56,448 nucleotides of DNA, from contig NW_021638292.1 in the NCBI RefSeq assembly GCF_900090045.1, positions 1 through 56,448 on the forward strand, in the 5' to 3' direction. A program made the position numbers and the translations under genes. The notes beneath the pieces were generated by a model that was not told the origin of the DNA, did not search any database, and saw nothing but the letters and a program-made list of their open reading frames with translations. Below are positions 12,592-25,903 of the stretch, one piece after another. Within the stretch, counting starts at the first letter, position 1, and each line of letters starts with the position of its first letter. This DNA comes from Plasmodium malariae (Eukaryota > Apicomplexa > Aconoidasida > Haemosporida > Plasmodiidae).

Positions 12592-14430
12592 TATATAAAT
12601 TTTTAATATTGTAGTATATTAAGAAAAAAATTTGAAATATATAACAATTTTTTAATGACATATGATCCTATATTTATTTAAAACATTTTCTTTTTGTTTT
12701 TCTTCTAAAAAACATAATTAATTGTATCTAACCATAATGCTTTTTGCAACAACAAAAAGGAAAAATAACTTTAAAAATATATCTTTAAATATTTATTTTA
12801 ATATTATAAAATTCCTCAATTAAAATTATATAATTTCCTTTTATATTAATATTTATTCAAAATATATAATTTAATTAATTAATAGTATTACAATTAAATA
12901 ACGTTTCTATTAATCCTTATAAAAAAAAATATACGATTGCTTAATTCTTCGAATTAATGAATTCACATACAACATGGTATGCAAAAAACATATGAAAAAT
13001 ATTCTATTAATTAAGAAAATAATTACTAATTTTAATAAAATACTCAATAATAATTTTCATATTATAAACGTTCTATTTTAAAAAAACTGTTATTACTAAA
13101 AATAAAAAATTATTATAAAATGTAATTAGCAGAAAAAATAAATGAAAGAAATTATATTTTATACATTTTTTTGTGCTTTATTTGTTGTAAAATTTGTGTA
13201 ACCTTATTGTTTGTTATATATATAAAATATCAGATTTATTATATAGTACCTAAAATAATTAAAAACTATATATAAAGACAAATAAAAATAGCTTTTTTCT
13301 TTTTTAATTATAATTTTTATGTTTAGTTCATACCATTATTTTTAAATGAAAATTTTTATTATTCATTTAATTATTTTTTAATTTTTTTTTAAATATATAT
13401 ATATTTAGACGTAATATTAATATAAAATAAAAAAATTTAAGAAAATATTTTTTCCAAAAATACTATATAAAATTACTAAAATTTTAAATTATTTTTAATT
13501 ATATATGTTTTGAAATAAGTATGATATACTATGCATAATATGTACATGAAAAATTAAAAATAATAAAAATATAATTTGGAAAAATATATGATTTGGTATT
13601 TTTTTTTGCTAACAATATTAGCAAAAATGTATTATTATTTTTCCATATTTTTATACACGAAATATAAATTTTTTTTTAAAATTTATTAAAAATATTATTG
13701 CATCTAATAATTTATGAAGCATGTAATTCTAATACTAACTGTTTTATAAAGATCATTTTTTATGTTTACCTTTAAAATAATACGCATAACCACAAAAAAC
13801 AAATGGTTGGGATTTAACTAAATATGGAAAAACTTTATATAATAAAATTAAATGTAATAAATACAATATTTTCTTAAAGGGTAATTTAAATTATCACTTA
13901 AAATAATAAAAACGTAATAAAAAATAATTTTTAAAAATATAAGTTACTGCACTTGCTGCGTTATAATATATTAATTGTGGTTTTATATATTGAATTAAAG
14001 GACCACAAATTTACTATAATGCAAAGGTCTATGAAACATTTACAAATAATTATTGCATATAAAGCACATTTTTATTGTGAATATTGGTTAATATCAATTT
14101 TACATCTTCATGGTTCAAAAAAAAAAAATAGATTACATATACATATTAGGACAGAATAATAAATTACAACAAAAAAATAACTAATTATACAATATATATA
14201 TAAAAACATATGATCTCCTAAGAATATCTAATATATAATATTTTATTTTGGTGTATTAATATACATTTACATATTGTACATGTTGCATAAAAAAATTTAT
14301 ATATATACAACAATTATTTTTGTGTATTAATATAATTTCGTTAGGCATAAAGGAAAACGTCCTTAGATATATAAAAATCATTATTTTTAAAAAAATATAT
14401 TAATTATAACTATGATTCCATTATATATTC
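12592..14430. other. AT-rich intergenic region
   Basis: No gene is seen. Parts near 13.5-13.6 kb resemble flanks about 1 kb upstream of the genes at 30 and 47 kb. The plus-strand frame at 13953-14159 lies in sequence with a weak match to about 9119-9240 and is not supported as a gene. Confidence 0.5.
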
Positions 14431-15258
14431 TTATACTACAACGGTTAAATTTAAGAATTTTACGAGTACATAAATAAACATTAAAATGCATAATAAACAA
14501 ACCAAAGGGAATATAGTTCTTCCTCTCTCCAAAATTAAATAATCTCCTTAATACTTATAACCCTGATATATATAATCAATTTTCTAATGAAGTAAAAAAA
14601 AAAAAAACTAGTAAAAAAACTGTTTAAAAGAATATATGTCTGCAAAGTAAATACTAAGCAATATTCATATATTCTGAATATTCTAAACTATCTTTCTAGG
14701 TAGGATCAATATATGTTCTGTAATTATATATAGGACCAAATTTCCTAAATATTAATTTTTCAAAAAAAAATATAACTAATACTACAAATGGATAACACAT
14801 AGCAAATATCCGTCTCCTAAGTTATTTTTTTGATTTAGATGTATTACCATTATACGTACAATAACAACTTCGAAAAAATTCTGATTCAATGCAATCTTTT
14901 CAATGTCAGAATTAACATATCCACATCCCCTTTACATATTTTTAATTCTATATTACTTGTTTACTTTTCATTTTCTTCGAATAATATATTGCTTCTTGTA
15001 CATAGTGTTCTACCTACACTGTTCGTATTATCTAAAGATTTATGAAAAATATATGAAAATGAAAATTTTTTTTTTTATTATTTATACTGTGATAAATTTA
15101 CTTACTCAAAAGTAAAATATCCTTACAAGTATATAAAACAAGAAGAAGCAATATATATGAGGAAAGCTCTCTCCTATTTTAATATACCGCATTCATAATA
15201 TAAGAACTATGATCATTTAAAAAAAAAGTATACAAAAATAAATGAAGCAAAAAAACAT
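14431..15258 (-). pseudogene. Relic of two-exon exported protein (same subtype as the genes at 34 and 37 kb)
   Basis: Exon 1 remains lie at about 15188-15258 (ATG at 15258, an early stop, and the end of the exon before a surviving GTATA donor). Exon 2 starts near 15031 and reads GRTLCTRSNILFEENEK before a stop. Further on, MCYPFVVLVIFFFEKLIF and FGPIYNYRTYIDPT match the signature of the 36.4-37.3 kb gene (LCKPFVEIDKIFEKLIY, FTAIYEYRICTDSI). Near the end MFIYVLVKFLNL matches MVIYILVKFINY. At least five stops or shifts lie between these pieces. It is also a diverged copy of the relic at 9.6-10.4 kb. Confidence 0.75.
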
Positions 15259-18200
15259 CTTTATTAATTATTATAATTAAAAAAAAAAACTTACAAAAAA
15301 AAAATTATTTTAAATAATATAATTTAGAACACGAAAGAAAATAGATAAAAAATACTAAACCATAATATGTAAAATAACATATAATATAATTTAGGAAAAT
15401 TATTAATACTTTATATTACTTTTTGACAACTGTATTGAGAAGGTAATAGTACATGTATTTTCTGTTAATATGTAAATAATTAATATTCCAATTTATACAT
15501 TTGGTGTTAACTCTTATATAACAAAAATAAAATATATATAGTTGAAATATATCTATAAGTGTAGAAATATTTATATTTCATATTATTTGTTGAATATAGT
15601 GAATATAGATAATTATAAAAATATAACACTCTAAAGGTATTATAATAACTATATCACAATAAATTGACGTTAACTTGCGTAAGCAAATTAATTTTCTAAA
15701 AAATAATTTATTAGAAAAAAATATGTAAAATCATTAAATTTTTAGTATTCTGTATAATACCCAATATCCTGAATTATATAGCAAAATTAATATAATTATT
15801 TTTGGATTTTCAGTTTTCACATTCATATAGTATATCTATATATATATATATATATTAATATAAATATATTTAAAAAGATTTTTCGCTATTGACTTTTAAT
15901 TTATTGAATATAGCTATTACTTTTCAGCGTTTGTTACTAATCCAATGAAAAAAAATTAAAGCCTTTTTCTATTTCTTTAATATATTAAACGTATTTCTAA
16001 TATATTAATATAATTTAAAATTTTACCATTTTTAAAGCGTCAATAGAAAATATGAATATACACAATAATCTTTTATAAACTTCTGAGCAACATAAAAAAA
16101 ATATTATTTTTATAAAATCCATCTCGTTCAATTATCTATTAAAAAATGTATAAGCAAACTACAATTTTAAATATATATTTGAATCGCTTTTATATTTCAA
16201 AATATTTCTTAAATTCTTTTTTGTTTATATATTCGGTTAGTTATAATACATTAAATATTCCTAGATAAAACAGAAGTCACCTTTTATATATTAATTATAA
16301 TTTTATGATATATTTCTAATATATATCAAATCTTTCGAATTATAATTTATATATAAATTATGTTAAGTGTACTCTGCTTTATCTTTTTATATTATTATTA
16401 TTTTTTCACTGTATAAAGAAAAATACATATCTACGAATGCCCTTTTTTATTTTTAAGATCATATAACCTATTTTTATTCAATTTATATATATATAATATT
16501 GTTTTATTCCACTTATTTAAAATAATTTTCTTCTTATATTCAAAGTGTTTCCTCTATTTTTAGCACCATTTTTAGATGGTTATATGGGAATTAATACAGT
16601 AAAACAGCTGTAAATGTAAGAGTAAAAACTGAAATAAAAGACATAAATCATATATCCATTATATATTATACATTAAGTTTGAATTCAGATTGATTTTTAC
16701 AAGTTAATCCTTAAAGAATATTTCTGTACCTCACATCATTCATTTAAAATTGATGTTCCATAAAAAAACGATCTACTCAACAAGCTATAATTTAGATATA
16801 TGTAAAATACATTCAGATATCGAAAAATATTTAATAAAAAATAATCATGAAATTAACAGTTATCTAAAATTATTTACACATTTATGACAACTTATATCTA
16901 TGGAAAATTCAACTTATTCTGTATATTATATATTTAATACATTTTTACAAAATTATACATGCAATTCTTAAGTTATATTAAAAATTCTAAATAATAATAA
17001 AATGTTTATAATTTCAATTATTCTTCTATTTCCATTATTTGTATTCCTAATAATGAGCTTGTAGAACACATAAAAACGTAAAATGCATTAGTTTTCCTAC
17101 TTCATTAATATAACAGAATTTGTAATTATATATACTTTATATTTTTTTATGATTTATAGGTTATTAGAATAACAACATATATTTAAATGCAGAAAATCTT
17201 ATTTATTTTTATACATATAAAATATAACTTTTGTATATTATTAAAAAAAACAATCAAAAAAAAAATTAATGGAAAAATCTAATTACTTTACAAAATGAAA
17301 AACAAAGTAAATATAGATGATTCTCCATTATTAAAAAACAGAATATGAAAGTTGAACTTGAAATAGAAAAAATAAAAATTATTCATTTTTTATTTATATT
17401 CTTTTTTTTTCCTTTACATACTAAAGATAATTAAGAATTATTCAATTTTTGCATTATTCTTAACATATTTCTAATACTTCTGATATATTTTTTTCTATGT
17501 CCATAGGGAGTTACATGGAATAACAGGATATATATATTTGACTTATTCTATAATTACTATGAAATATATTTTTAACATCCTTTAATATTTTTTCTGTTGT
17601 ACTTAATGAACATTATATATACTTTTTTCTTTTGCGAAAAGTCTATTACTAAACGAATTTCCAAATAAATTAAACTGACATATATATTAGCAATAACATA
17701 TATATATTTTAATTTGTTTCTAAATTACAAATTTTTAAGAAAAATAGCACACATATATTTGAACAATTTATTTGTAATTATAAAGAGATGTTAATTTTTA
17801 GAGAAAACGATAAACATAAAAAAATTTCAAGCAATAATAAACAACCTGAAACGACTGTGTAAAAAAGACCTCTAGCTAATCTTTCTTTTTTTACTAATGT
17901 TCTTATTATAAACAATTAAAAATTTTATTCTTTACTTCTTATAACATCAAGCTCAATGAGTGTAGCTTTATATATTTTTTCTTTGCTTTTAATGGGTTTT
18001 TTATATATATGTACAATTATATATAAGATATTATATGGATAATATATTTCATTATATTTGAAATAATTTTAACATTTTTCTTTACAAAGTTAATTGTGTC
18101 TCCAAAAACAAGCATATTATGTCCATAAATTATTTCTATATATAATGTTAATATATATAAAGTACGTGAAATTCATATTACAATTATTTTTCTTACTATT

Positions 18201-21200
18201 TGTAGTAGTACATTTAATTCTATAGGAAGAATTTTAAAAATGTTCGTGCAAATATTTCTCTTCTTTTTAACTTTTAATGCTAATTATATCAGTGTAACAA
18301 TGATATGGTGCACCTTATAAATGTTTTATATTAATATAATTTATTTCTGTACAAAATGTCTTAATATCAGCTTAATTACCAATTTTTTTTCCATTAATAC
18401 AAAAAGTTTTCATTATCATATATAAGAAACAATACGTTGAAAAATAATAATGGTTTAGAATCATTCCTTTTTATTCGCTGTATATCATTTTTTAAAGTCT
18501 GTTGATACTTTTTTACAAAAACTCCTAATGTTTTTATTAGTTATATGCAACTCAGTATATTAACCATTAATATTACTTATGTTTTGTTGTTATTATTCTT
18601 TTCTTTTTGTTTTATATATGAAGACAGTTCTGTTAATATATATAAAAGAAAAGTAAATATAAAAAATGAATTGTATAAACATATAAATTTTTTCGTTCAT
18701 GAAAGAATTTATATATTTCACTTCATTAGTAATATAACACATAAATTATGAAACATATATAATATTTATAATAAAAAATAAAAATGTACACATTCATTCC
18801 CTAATGAACTGTCCTGTATACTTAAAAATATAATAATTGTGTAAAGCATAATAATTGTTACAGAATTATGAATATATGTAATATATAATGTGATCTAAAT
18901 TGTTCAAATTATTTGCATTTCCCCATATTACAAGTTGCAAATAAATACATATTATTATGAATAACTTATTAATTATTCTTTAATACATAATTGTAGTAGG
19001 ACTAACGTTATCACACAAAATAAGTATTTTCCATAATGAAAGAAATTAAATGAAAATCAGGAGTCCAATTTCCTTATATAGCGAAGAATTATACGACACT
19101 TTATTTATCTATAAAATTATAATTTATTTTAAGTATTCTATAAAACACTATTAATAATATATAATTGAACAAAATGTTTATATATTATATGATAATAATA
19201 TGTATATTGTATTAAAATGTTTATCTACTAATACTATTTAATTATTTAAAAAAACATGGACACAAATTTGTATCAGGAATAAAAAATATAATTAATATAT
19301 TTATCTAGAAATAAAAAGTGTCCAATTTCAAATATATAGAATTATAACCATTCTATTTAGATATATTTTAATTTTATAAAAATATATATATATCATTATA
19401 CAATTTTGACTTTATTTTTATTAAAAAATAAAATAAAGAGTAAATATTATTATAAATTTGTAAACATAGTATAATATAAATAACAGCTGTTTGATTACAT
19501 AAAAAAATATTTATTAATAAGAAAATTATTAATTATACAGTTTCTATTTAGAATGTAGACTATATTTCATTGCTATAAAAATGTATTTTCTATTTATATT
19601 AATGTTAACATATCGCTAAATCAAAAAAATTACTTTATTATGTAATACTATAGTCTCCATTTAATATATAAACATGAAATGTTAGTATTATTAAATATGT
19701 ATACTCAAAATAAGTTCGTACTATGAATTAATGGGAGTAAAGTAATGTTTTAAATTAATCCCCAAATTATTCTTTTATAAAATTAAAAATAATGATAAAG
19801 AAATTTTATCCTTATACTTCATATAATAAAGATATGTTGTGAAATATGTATATAACATAATAAAATAATTTATGCAAAACTTATATTAAAATTTATTACA
19901 ATTAATTTTTTTTCATTGACTAAATAGATATAATGAATAATTATTTTATTATATTCTTTAATTATATATTTTCACATATTTTATTCATTAATGTTACACG
20001 CTATAATAATAAAGGTAAATAATATTATATCATTCAAAAAAAAATGGAATAATATTTTTAAGATTATATTATTTTTTTTAACTATGTTTCAGATGAAAAA
20101 ATACCAATTGACATTGTACAATAAATATTTAGTATATAATAAGAAGTCTTTTATTCCATCTTAATTGTTATCCTAATTATAATGAAAAATTAAATATATC
20201 TTTTATGAATTATTCAGAATTATATTTATTAAAAGTATAATTATCTTCATTTTCTCATTCAACAGAATAATATAAAAAAAAAAAAAAAGTATCAATATAA
20301 GAATTAACGATCTTATTTTATATACATATATTATACAGAAAAATTTAACATATTAATCACCGAAACATTTCACTAATTATAAAAAAAATTAAATACATTA
20401 TAACACTTTAATAGTAGTTATGATTAAAATTAGATAATAATGTTGTCAGAAGATATTACAATAATCATTCAAATTTCATATAAAAAAGATAAGTAAAATG
20501 AAATTCTTTCTAAAATCAATAAAACAACTTTTTAAAGAAAATATGTAATAAATAAAAGAACTAAAATGTAATACTGGTACAACTTCGTCTGTATTATTAT
20601 TAATTAAATGATTTATAAAAATTCTCTTAAATTATTTAAATAAATAATGGCCTCAAATACAAAAATCATTGTCTTAGTCGAATGTACATTATAAAAAAAA
20701 TAATGGTAATGAAAATATAACACAATATACTTGAAAAAGTATATATAATAATAGTAATTTCAAGTTTGATACATACTATTTGTTAATTACAATTTATTTT
20801 ACTTATCACAATATTTTGTTAGAAATCATTTATTTGGAAACATTCACAATATTCTAGTTATCAGTATTATAACAATATGAAAAGTAAAATATAATATTTT
20901 TAAGAAAAAAAAATATAATATAAAAAAAAAAAAAAAATTAGATAAAATTAAATATACATTATTGTATTACTTATTTTGAAAAAACATTTAATGTCATTAT
21001 ATCATGAGCAAAACTACAATAAGATAGAAATTCATGCTGTTTACATACATAATGCTGATGGTATCTTACATAATATTTTTATTCCAAAATATTTTAAGAT
21101 ATTATGTGATTATTATACGAAACATATCTTATTTTAATGCATTCAAAACGAAAAATTTCTATTGCAAAAAATTACCTACAAAAAAATGAAAAAAAAAATT

Positions 21201-22344
21201 TACTATAATTCTATTATATTTGGGGATTAATACAATTTTAAGTAGCAGAAGGTGTATAAATAAGATATCATAAAACTGTTGTGAATTTCACAATTCTATT
21301 ATAACTCTTTTCGTAATTATTTTATATCCTGAACACAATAAAAATAATATTTGGCATATTTTAAATCTTTAATTTATATTATATCAGTTCATTTTAATAT
21401 CATTATAAAATACCATTATTATTATGATAAAAATATAAAAGTGTTTATTCTTTCCTTTATAAATAATAATTTTTTACCTCATAATTTATTGTAATATATA
21501 TTCGTGTTATGCTCGTATTTTTAACACTTTAGATATAAAAAATTTTATATGTTATTTAAAGTAAATAAAAAAAAAAAATAATTAAAATAATAATTAATAT
21601 AATGTATAGAAATTCAAAGAACCATTTTCTTACAATAAATTCATGTACAATTCTTTAAGTAGAGCAATGATAACTGCTAATATTATAGGGATAATTATTT
21701 TTTTATCTAATTTTAAATCAATTGTTTTTTATGATTCATATGTATATTCTTATGTGATAATTCTGTCACATTTATAAATGAAAAATTTTATGTAGTTATT
21801 CAAATAATTTTGACGAAAAATTTATTTATAATACTCTAGAATCCAGAAGAGTTTCTACAAAATAATTATATTAAAATAGTAATAAACGTAAAATCCATAA
21901 AATTATTCATACTGAAGATATAGTTATTACGTGGAAATTTGTATATTGACAAAATATTTAAAGTACAAAATTGATAAATACTATTATTAAAAGACTAAAA
22001 TAATGAAATAATTTTGTATTATGTAACATATTAATAAAATAAATAAAATATTTACAAATAATGCGTTAACTTTTAATTCTATAGTTTTTACAGTATAATT
22101 TTAAACTCATTATTCATTTTATTTGTTTGAAAATTAAAAATTAAAATTTTATTAAATGTTAGAAGTGTTACGGAATATTAAACTTTAACCAGAATTATCG
22201 AATATGAACTCTTAACAAATATTATTTATTTTATAAAATAATACATAATATATCATTAATAGTTATGCATTTATTTTTTTTATTTGGATAAGTTAACATT
22301 TAATATAATGACATATTCTTATATTTTACTTTCCTCAAATAAAA
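15259..22344. other. Gene-poor 7 kb AT-rich region
   Basis: No intact gene is supported. Weak traces: a GAATATAGTGAATATAGATA stretch near 15593, about 335 bp upstream of the relic at 15258; short coding-like pieces at 16790-16890 (+) and 17830-18280 (-); an exon-1-like piece at about 18240-18310 (+); a 68-codon hydrophobic frame at 18545-18751 (+); and a 48-codon frame at 20991-21137 (+). None could be tied to a family with confidence. Confidence 0.45.
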
Positions 22345-24072
22345 ATGTCAACTTCAGGCGATAGCTCATGGGTATAAATTAATTCAAAATTAAAAAGATT
22401 ATTAATATCTTATAGTTAAAGTACTATATTCTCGGAAACATGTGTTGAAACATTTATATAAAAACAACTTATAAATTTATATCTAATTCACTGTGTCCTC
22501 TTAATTTTCAGGAAAATATTTTAGAAGGATCACCTTCACATCATATATATGAGGAACTCAATAATAATGTTGAGGGAACGAGTTACGATAATTACTGTAG
22601 TTCATTCAAGAATTCACAAGATAATACTGACAATGCAAATTATAATCTCTGTAAAAAAATTGCAAGAAATGCACATAAAATATCTAATTACTTTAATACA
22701 ATTAAGTATACTACTCAGTGTGCACATTATAAATACTGGATATATCATAATATAAAGAAACTTTTAGGAGATAGTACTGATAATGGTAAAGCAAAACTCA
22801 TAACTGATGAATTCATGCAATCTCAAAATAAATTTAAATATTATTTTAATGTATATAATTGTAAATATGACTTTAAGACTAATATTTTACAAAGATTAAA
22901 TGATATGGTAGAAGAGAAATACTTATATGATTATTTTGAAAATTTTGACATCATTAAAACGCAAAAAACATGTCAAAATATTAATTCTCAGAATTATGAA
23001 AATTATCTTAATTATATTATTACACTATATAACAAGTACAAAAATCAGAAGGAATGTTGCATAGATTTATTTTGGACAGAATGTGGAGATTATTTTAAAT
23101 GCAATGAAGAATTTGATCCTAATAAATTGTTGTCTACTTTAAAGTCTAACGGAAGTAAAAAGTGCGATAACTTAATAAAAGCTCAGACACATCCAACATC
23201 AGGTAGTATAATGCATTGGGGGCATTCCCTAACAAATGTTACAGATTCAATTTATTATTTTATGTGTACAGATATACCAAATGGTAACATTACAAATAGC
23301 CAACAAAAAGATGGAAGGCTTAGATGTCAAAGATTTAGGACATCCGATAGATCACATAATAATCTAATATCGCCTTCTCTTCAACCTCGTTCTGTGCAGG
23401 TTCCTTTTACGATTTCTGGACAAAGAGGATTTTCTTTATCTACAGAATTACTACGTGATAATTCAATATCAAGAGGAAACAAAGAACAATCAAGCCAATC
23501 ATCCTCTTTGCAACAATCACATGTATCTGAAAATAACAGCAGTGATAAAAATACGCCATGCAATGATCCATTATTAGTAAGAGATATATCAGGAATATGC
23601 AGAGAGCCCGATGTTCGCGAAACTCAAACTATTGGAGTAAAATTGAACACATATGCTCCAGGAAGAAAAATAAAAATCAGATTAAATCCTAATTCTTATA
23701 TGTTCAAAAACAAAATTTTTCGCGGTGGAATCGTATTTACTCTGATAATGGGAATAATATTCACTATTTACCTTTTTTATAAAGTAAATAAATGTTCCTC
23801 AATAAAATCAAAAAATGTATTAATTTACTATTATTAATTTCCATAAAATTTCATAATTACAAATAAAATATATTCATTATATTTATTATTATTAATTTTT
23901 ATAATAGTTTACTCCTTTTGGAAGATGTTTTCATAAAAAAGTATCAAGGAAAAAAAGAATTGACGATTATTATGATGATCCCTATATGCGGCAGTTTATT
24001 ATCCGCGCTCCAAAATCGACTAAAAGAAGAACTGGGAATAGGGGATTACAATTCTTTTATTATTCTAGGTGA
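22345..24072 (+). CDS. pir: pir family protein, three exons, intact
   Basis: Join of 22345-22371 (MSTSGDSSW), 22512-23783 and 23908-24072, all phase 0 with GT-AG introns (donors GTATAA and GTAAAT; acceptors TTTTCAG and AATAG), giving 487 residues. The short first exon, long cysteine-containing second exon ending in one membrane helix, and basic third exon are the hallmark layout of Plasmodium interspersed repeat genes. The ectodomain (10 to about 412) starts ENILEGSPSHHIYEELNN and has a central YNLCKKIARN block. A Ser/Gln/Asn-rich stretch lies at about 305-355. The helix is near 413-432 (IVFTLIMGIIFTIYLFYK) and the tail starts FTPFGRCFHKK and ends FFYYSR. There is no N-terminal signal peptide, as usual for the family. 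pir proteins vary between parasites and are linked to host-cell remodelling and persistence; the partner is unknown. It is the only intact long gene on the plus strand here. Confidence 0.9.
22372..22511 (+). other. Intron 1 of the pir gene
   Basis: 140 bp, from GTATAA to TTTTCAG. It joins the nine-codon first exon to the main exon in phase 0. Confidence 0.75.
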
Positions 24073-24957
24073 AATATTGTTTAATGACTTCAAATAAAAT
24101 GAAAAAGTGTTTAAAAAAAGCATATTGAAACGTGGACCTAAGTAGGTAATACTCGCACTTACACTTATAGAACAAATTAAAAAAAATGAAATATATTCAA
24201 ATAATACATAAAACAATTCTACAAAGCATACGATCAGTAAGTGAAGAATTTTCCAACCATAGGAATTATATATAATTATAACTCTGTAGTAGTATATCTA
24301 AACTGAAAAAAAAAATTAAATACAGAAAATTTGTATATAACATGATACACATAAAAATGTACGATAATACATATAGTTAACAAAGAAATAGTAAATATTG
24401 CCTCACATATAATAATTAAAAAGGAAATTATATAACACATGTTAAACAATGTAATATATATATATAAGTAAAATTTGAAATTTTAAAATCTATTTTTACA
24501 TATAAACACAAATACAAAATTTATTATGCTATATTTAACTAAATAAAAAGCTCATTTTAAAATAAAAGTAAAATATTAAAAATACAACTTTTTACATACA
24601 TATCAAGAAAATTTAATAATCAATAAAGACTAAAATTTGTCTAATCTAAGGAAAAACAAAGATGTCTTTGTTAAATTTACATGGGAATATTTTATTAAAG
24701 AAAATAACTATTTTTAGGAATTATGTTAGTATTTTTAAATTTCTTTTTATACTTAATTTTTTATTTAAAGTTAATAAATAAAATTCATTAATTTATTTTA
24801 TTATTTTTTTTATACAATAATTTAAATATATCTTATAAAACTTTTTCCATAGTTCCGTGTTATTTTTATACGTTTTATTTTAGAGCATATGCTTTATTAA
24901 TATAATATATTTTATTTAATAATATATATTATAAAATAAAACTATATATTATTAAAG
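24073..24957. other. AT-rich spacer between pir and the following relic
   Basis: About 0.9 kb; no feature is recognised beyond AT-rich runs. It holds the 3' flank of the pir gene and presumably the promoter of the next one. Confidence 0.5.
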
Positions 24958-25903
24958 ATGAAAGCAATATTCCTTTTTGTATTAGTTACTTCTTTTATAT
25001 TTAAATTATATTCCGCCACTGAAAATGGCAATGGTTACATTAGGCGGGTAGAATATAATATTTAAAATAAATAAATTTAGGTTTTAGTTAATTATATTTA
25101 AAAACTTTATTACTAAAAAAAATATGTTTTTTTTTAATATTTTATTTAGATATTTACTGCAAAAACAAATCCTCCACTTTGTAAATCTTATAATGGTTCT
25201 GAATATATACCAAAATTCTATTTAAGACAAAAGATATGTGGATTTAGAAAATTAGTATAAAATAAAAATGATAAATGGAAATAATGGTTAAAGAAACAGA
25301 AAAAAGAAATGATAAAAGATTTTAAACAGGAAAAGGATGCTTAGTTTAGAAACAGAAAGCAGAAATTGAATAATTTTTTTGTACAACTTCGAGGAAAAAT
25401 GGTTATATTATGTTATTGGTATTAAAGAAGATTTTCAATCAAATTATTTTGATGTATTCTGTAATTGGATAGATGATGAACGGATGGAATTGTTCAAACC
25501 ACATGTATTAGATTATATATCATCAAGTTTTGAAAGGTTCAATGAAAATATAAACTTTTACAATAAAATTGTTGCGTCTAAATTAATGAATTGGAATGAA
25601 AAGAAGAAACATGAATGGGATTCGCATCCTTATAGGTTATACGAAGTTAATTGTTGAACACTCTGATTTAAAAAATTAGTACTTGAAGATCCAGATATTT
25701 ATATAAGAGTTGCAGTTTATCAATAATGGGACGAAAGAATAAAAAATGAAAAATATTTATGGAACCTTTTAATTAAGCATATTAATAAAAAATATATAGA
25801 TGACATAAACACGACGGTGAAGAAGCGGTGTAAAGAAACTATGGCAGACTATAACAATCGGATAATATCCTTTTATATAAATTCGATAAAAAATAAACAT
25901 TGA
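24958..25903 (+). pseudogene. Decayed secreted protein gene, tryptophan-rich-antigen-like
   Basis: Exon 1 (24958-25047) is intact: 30 codons with a signal peptide (MKAIFLFVLVTSFIFKLYSA), ending at a GTAGAA donor. Exon 2 begins after TTTAG at 25150 and is open for 36 codons to a stop at 25258-25260. Beyond that, coding-like sequence continues in changing frames: KWK-stop-WLKKQKKEMIKDF, then a 90-codon open stretch (25382-25657) with W residues at spaced positions (EKWLYYVIGIKEDF, FCNWIDDERMELF, KLMNWNEKKKHEW), then WDERIKNEKYLWNLL up to a stop at 25901-25903. The 25.4 kb stretch has no ATG, and the shift into it sits on a T7 run. Spaced tryptophans with charged helices and a signal-peptide exon resemble Plasmodium tryptophan-rich antigens, but the match is from memory; a PHIST-type protein is the alternative. 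A 66-residue secreted product could still be made from exon 1 and the open start of exon 2. Confidence 0.5.

Noticed and set aside
14839..15115. Two overlapping plus-strand frames of about 70 codons
   Set aside because: Antisense of the relic at 14.4-15.3 kb, whose minus-strand pieces match the 36.4 kb gene.
18545..18751. 68-codon plus-strand frame with a hydrophobic start and charged end
   Set aside because: Could be a small secreted protein, but no homologue, exon structure or conserved motif is visible; left uncalled.
20991..21137. 48-codon plus-strand frame with fairly balanced composition (HAVYIHNADGILHNIF)
   Set aside because: Too short, with no neighbouring coding pieces or recognised family.
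22549..22755. Plus-strand 68-codon frame at the start of the pir gene
   Set aside because: Wrong frame relative to pir exon 2, which is continuous from 22512.
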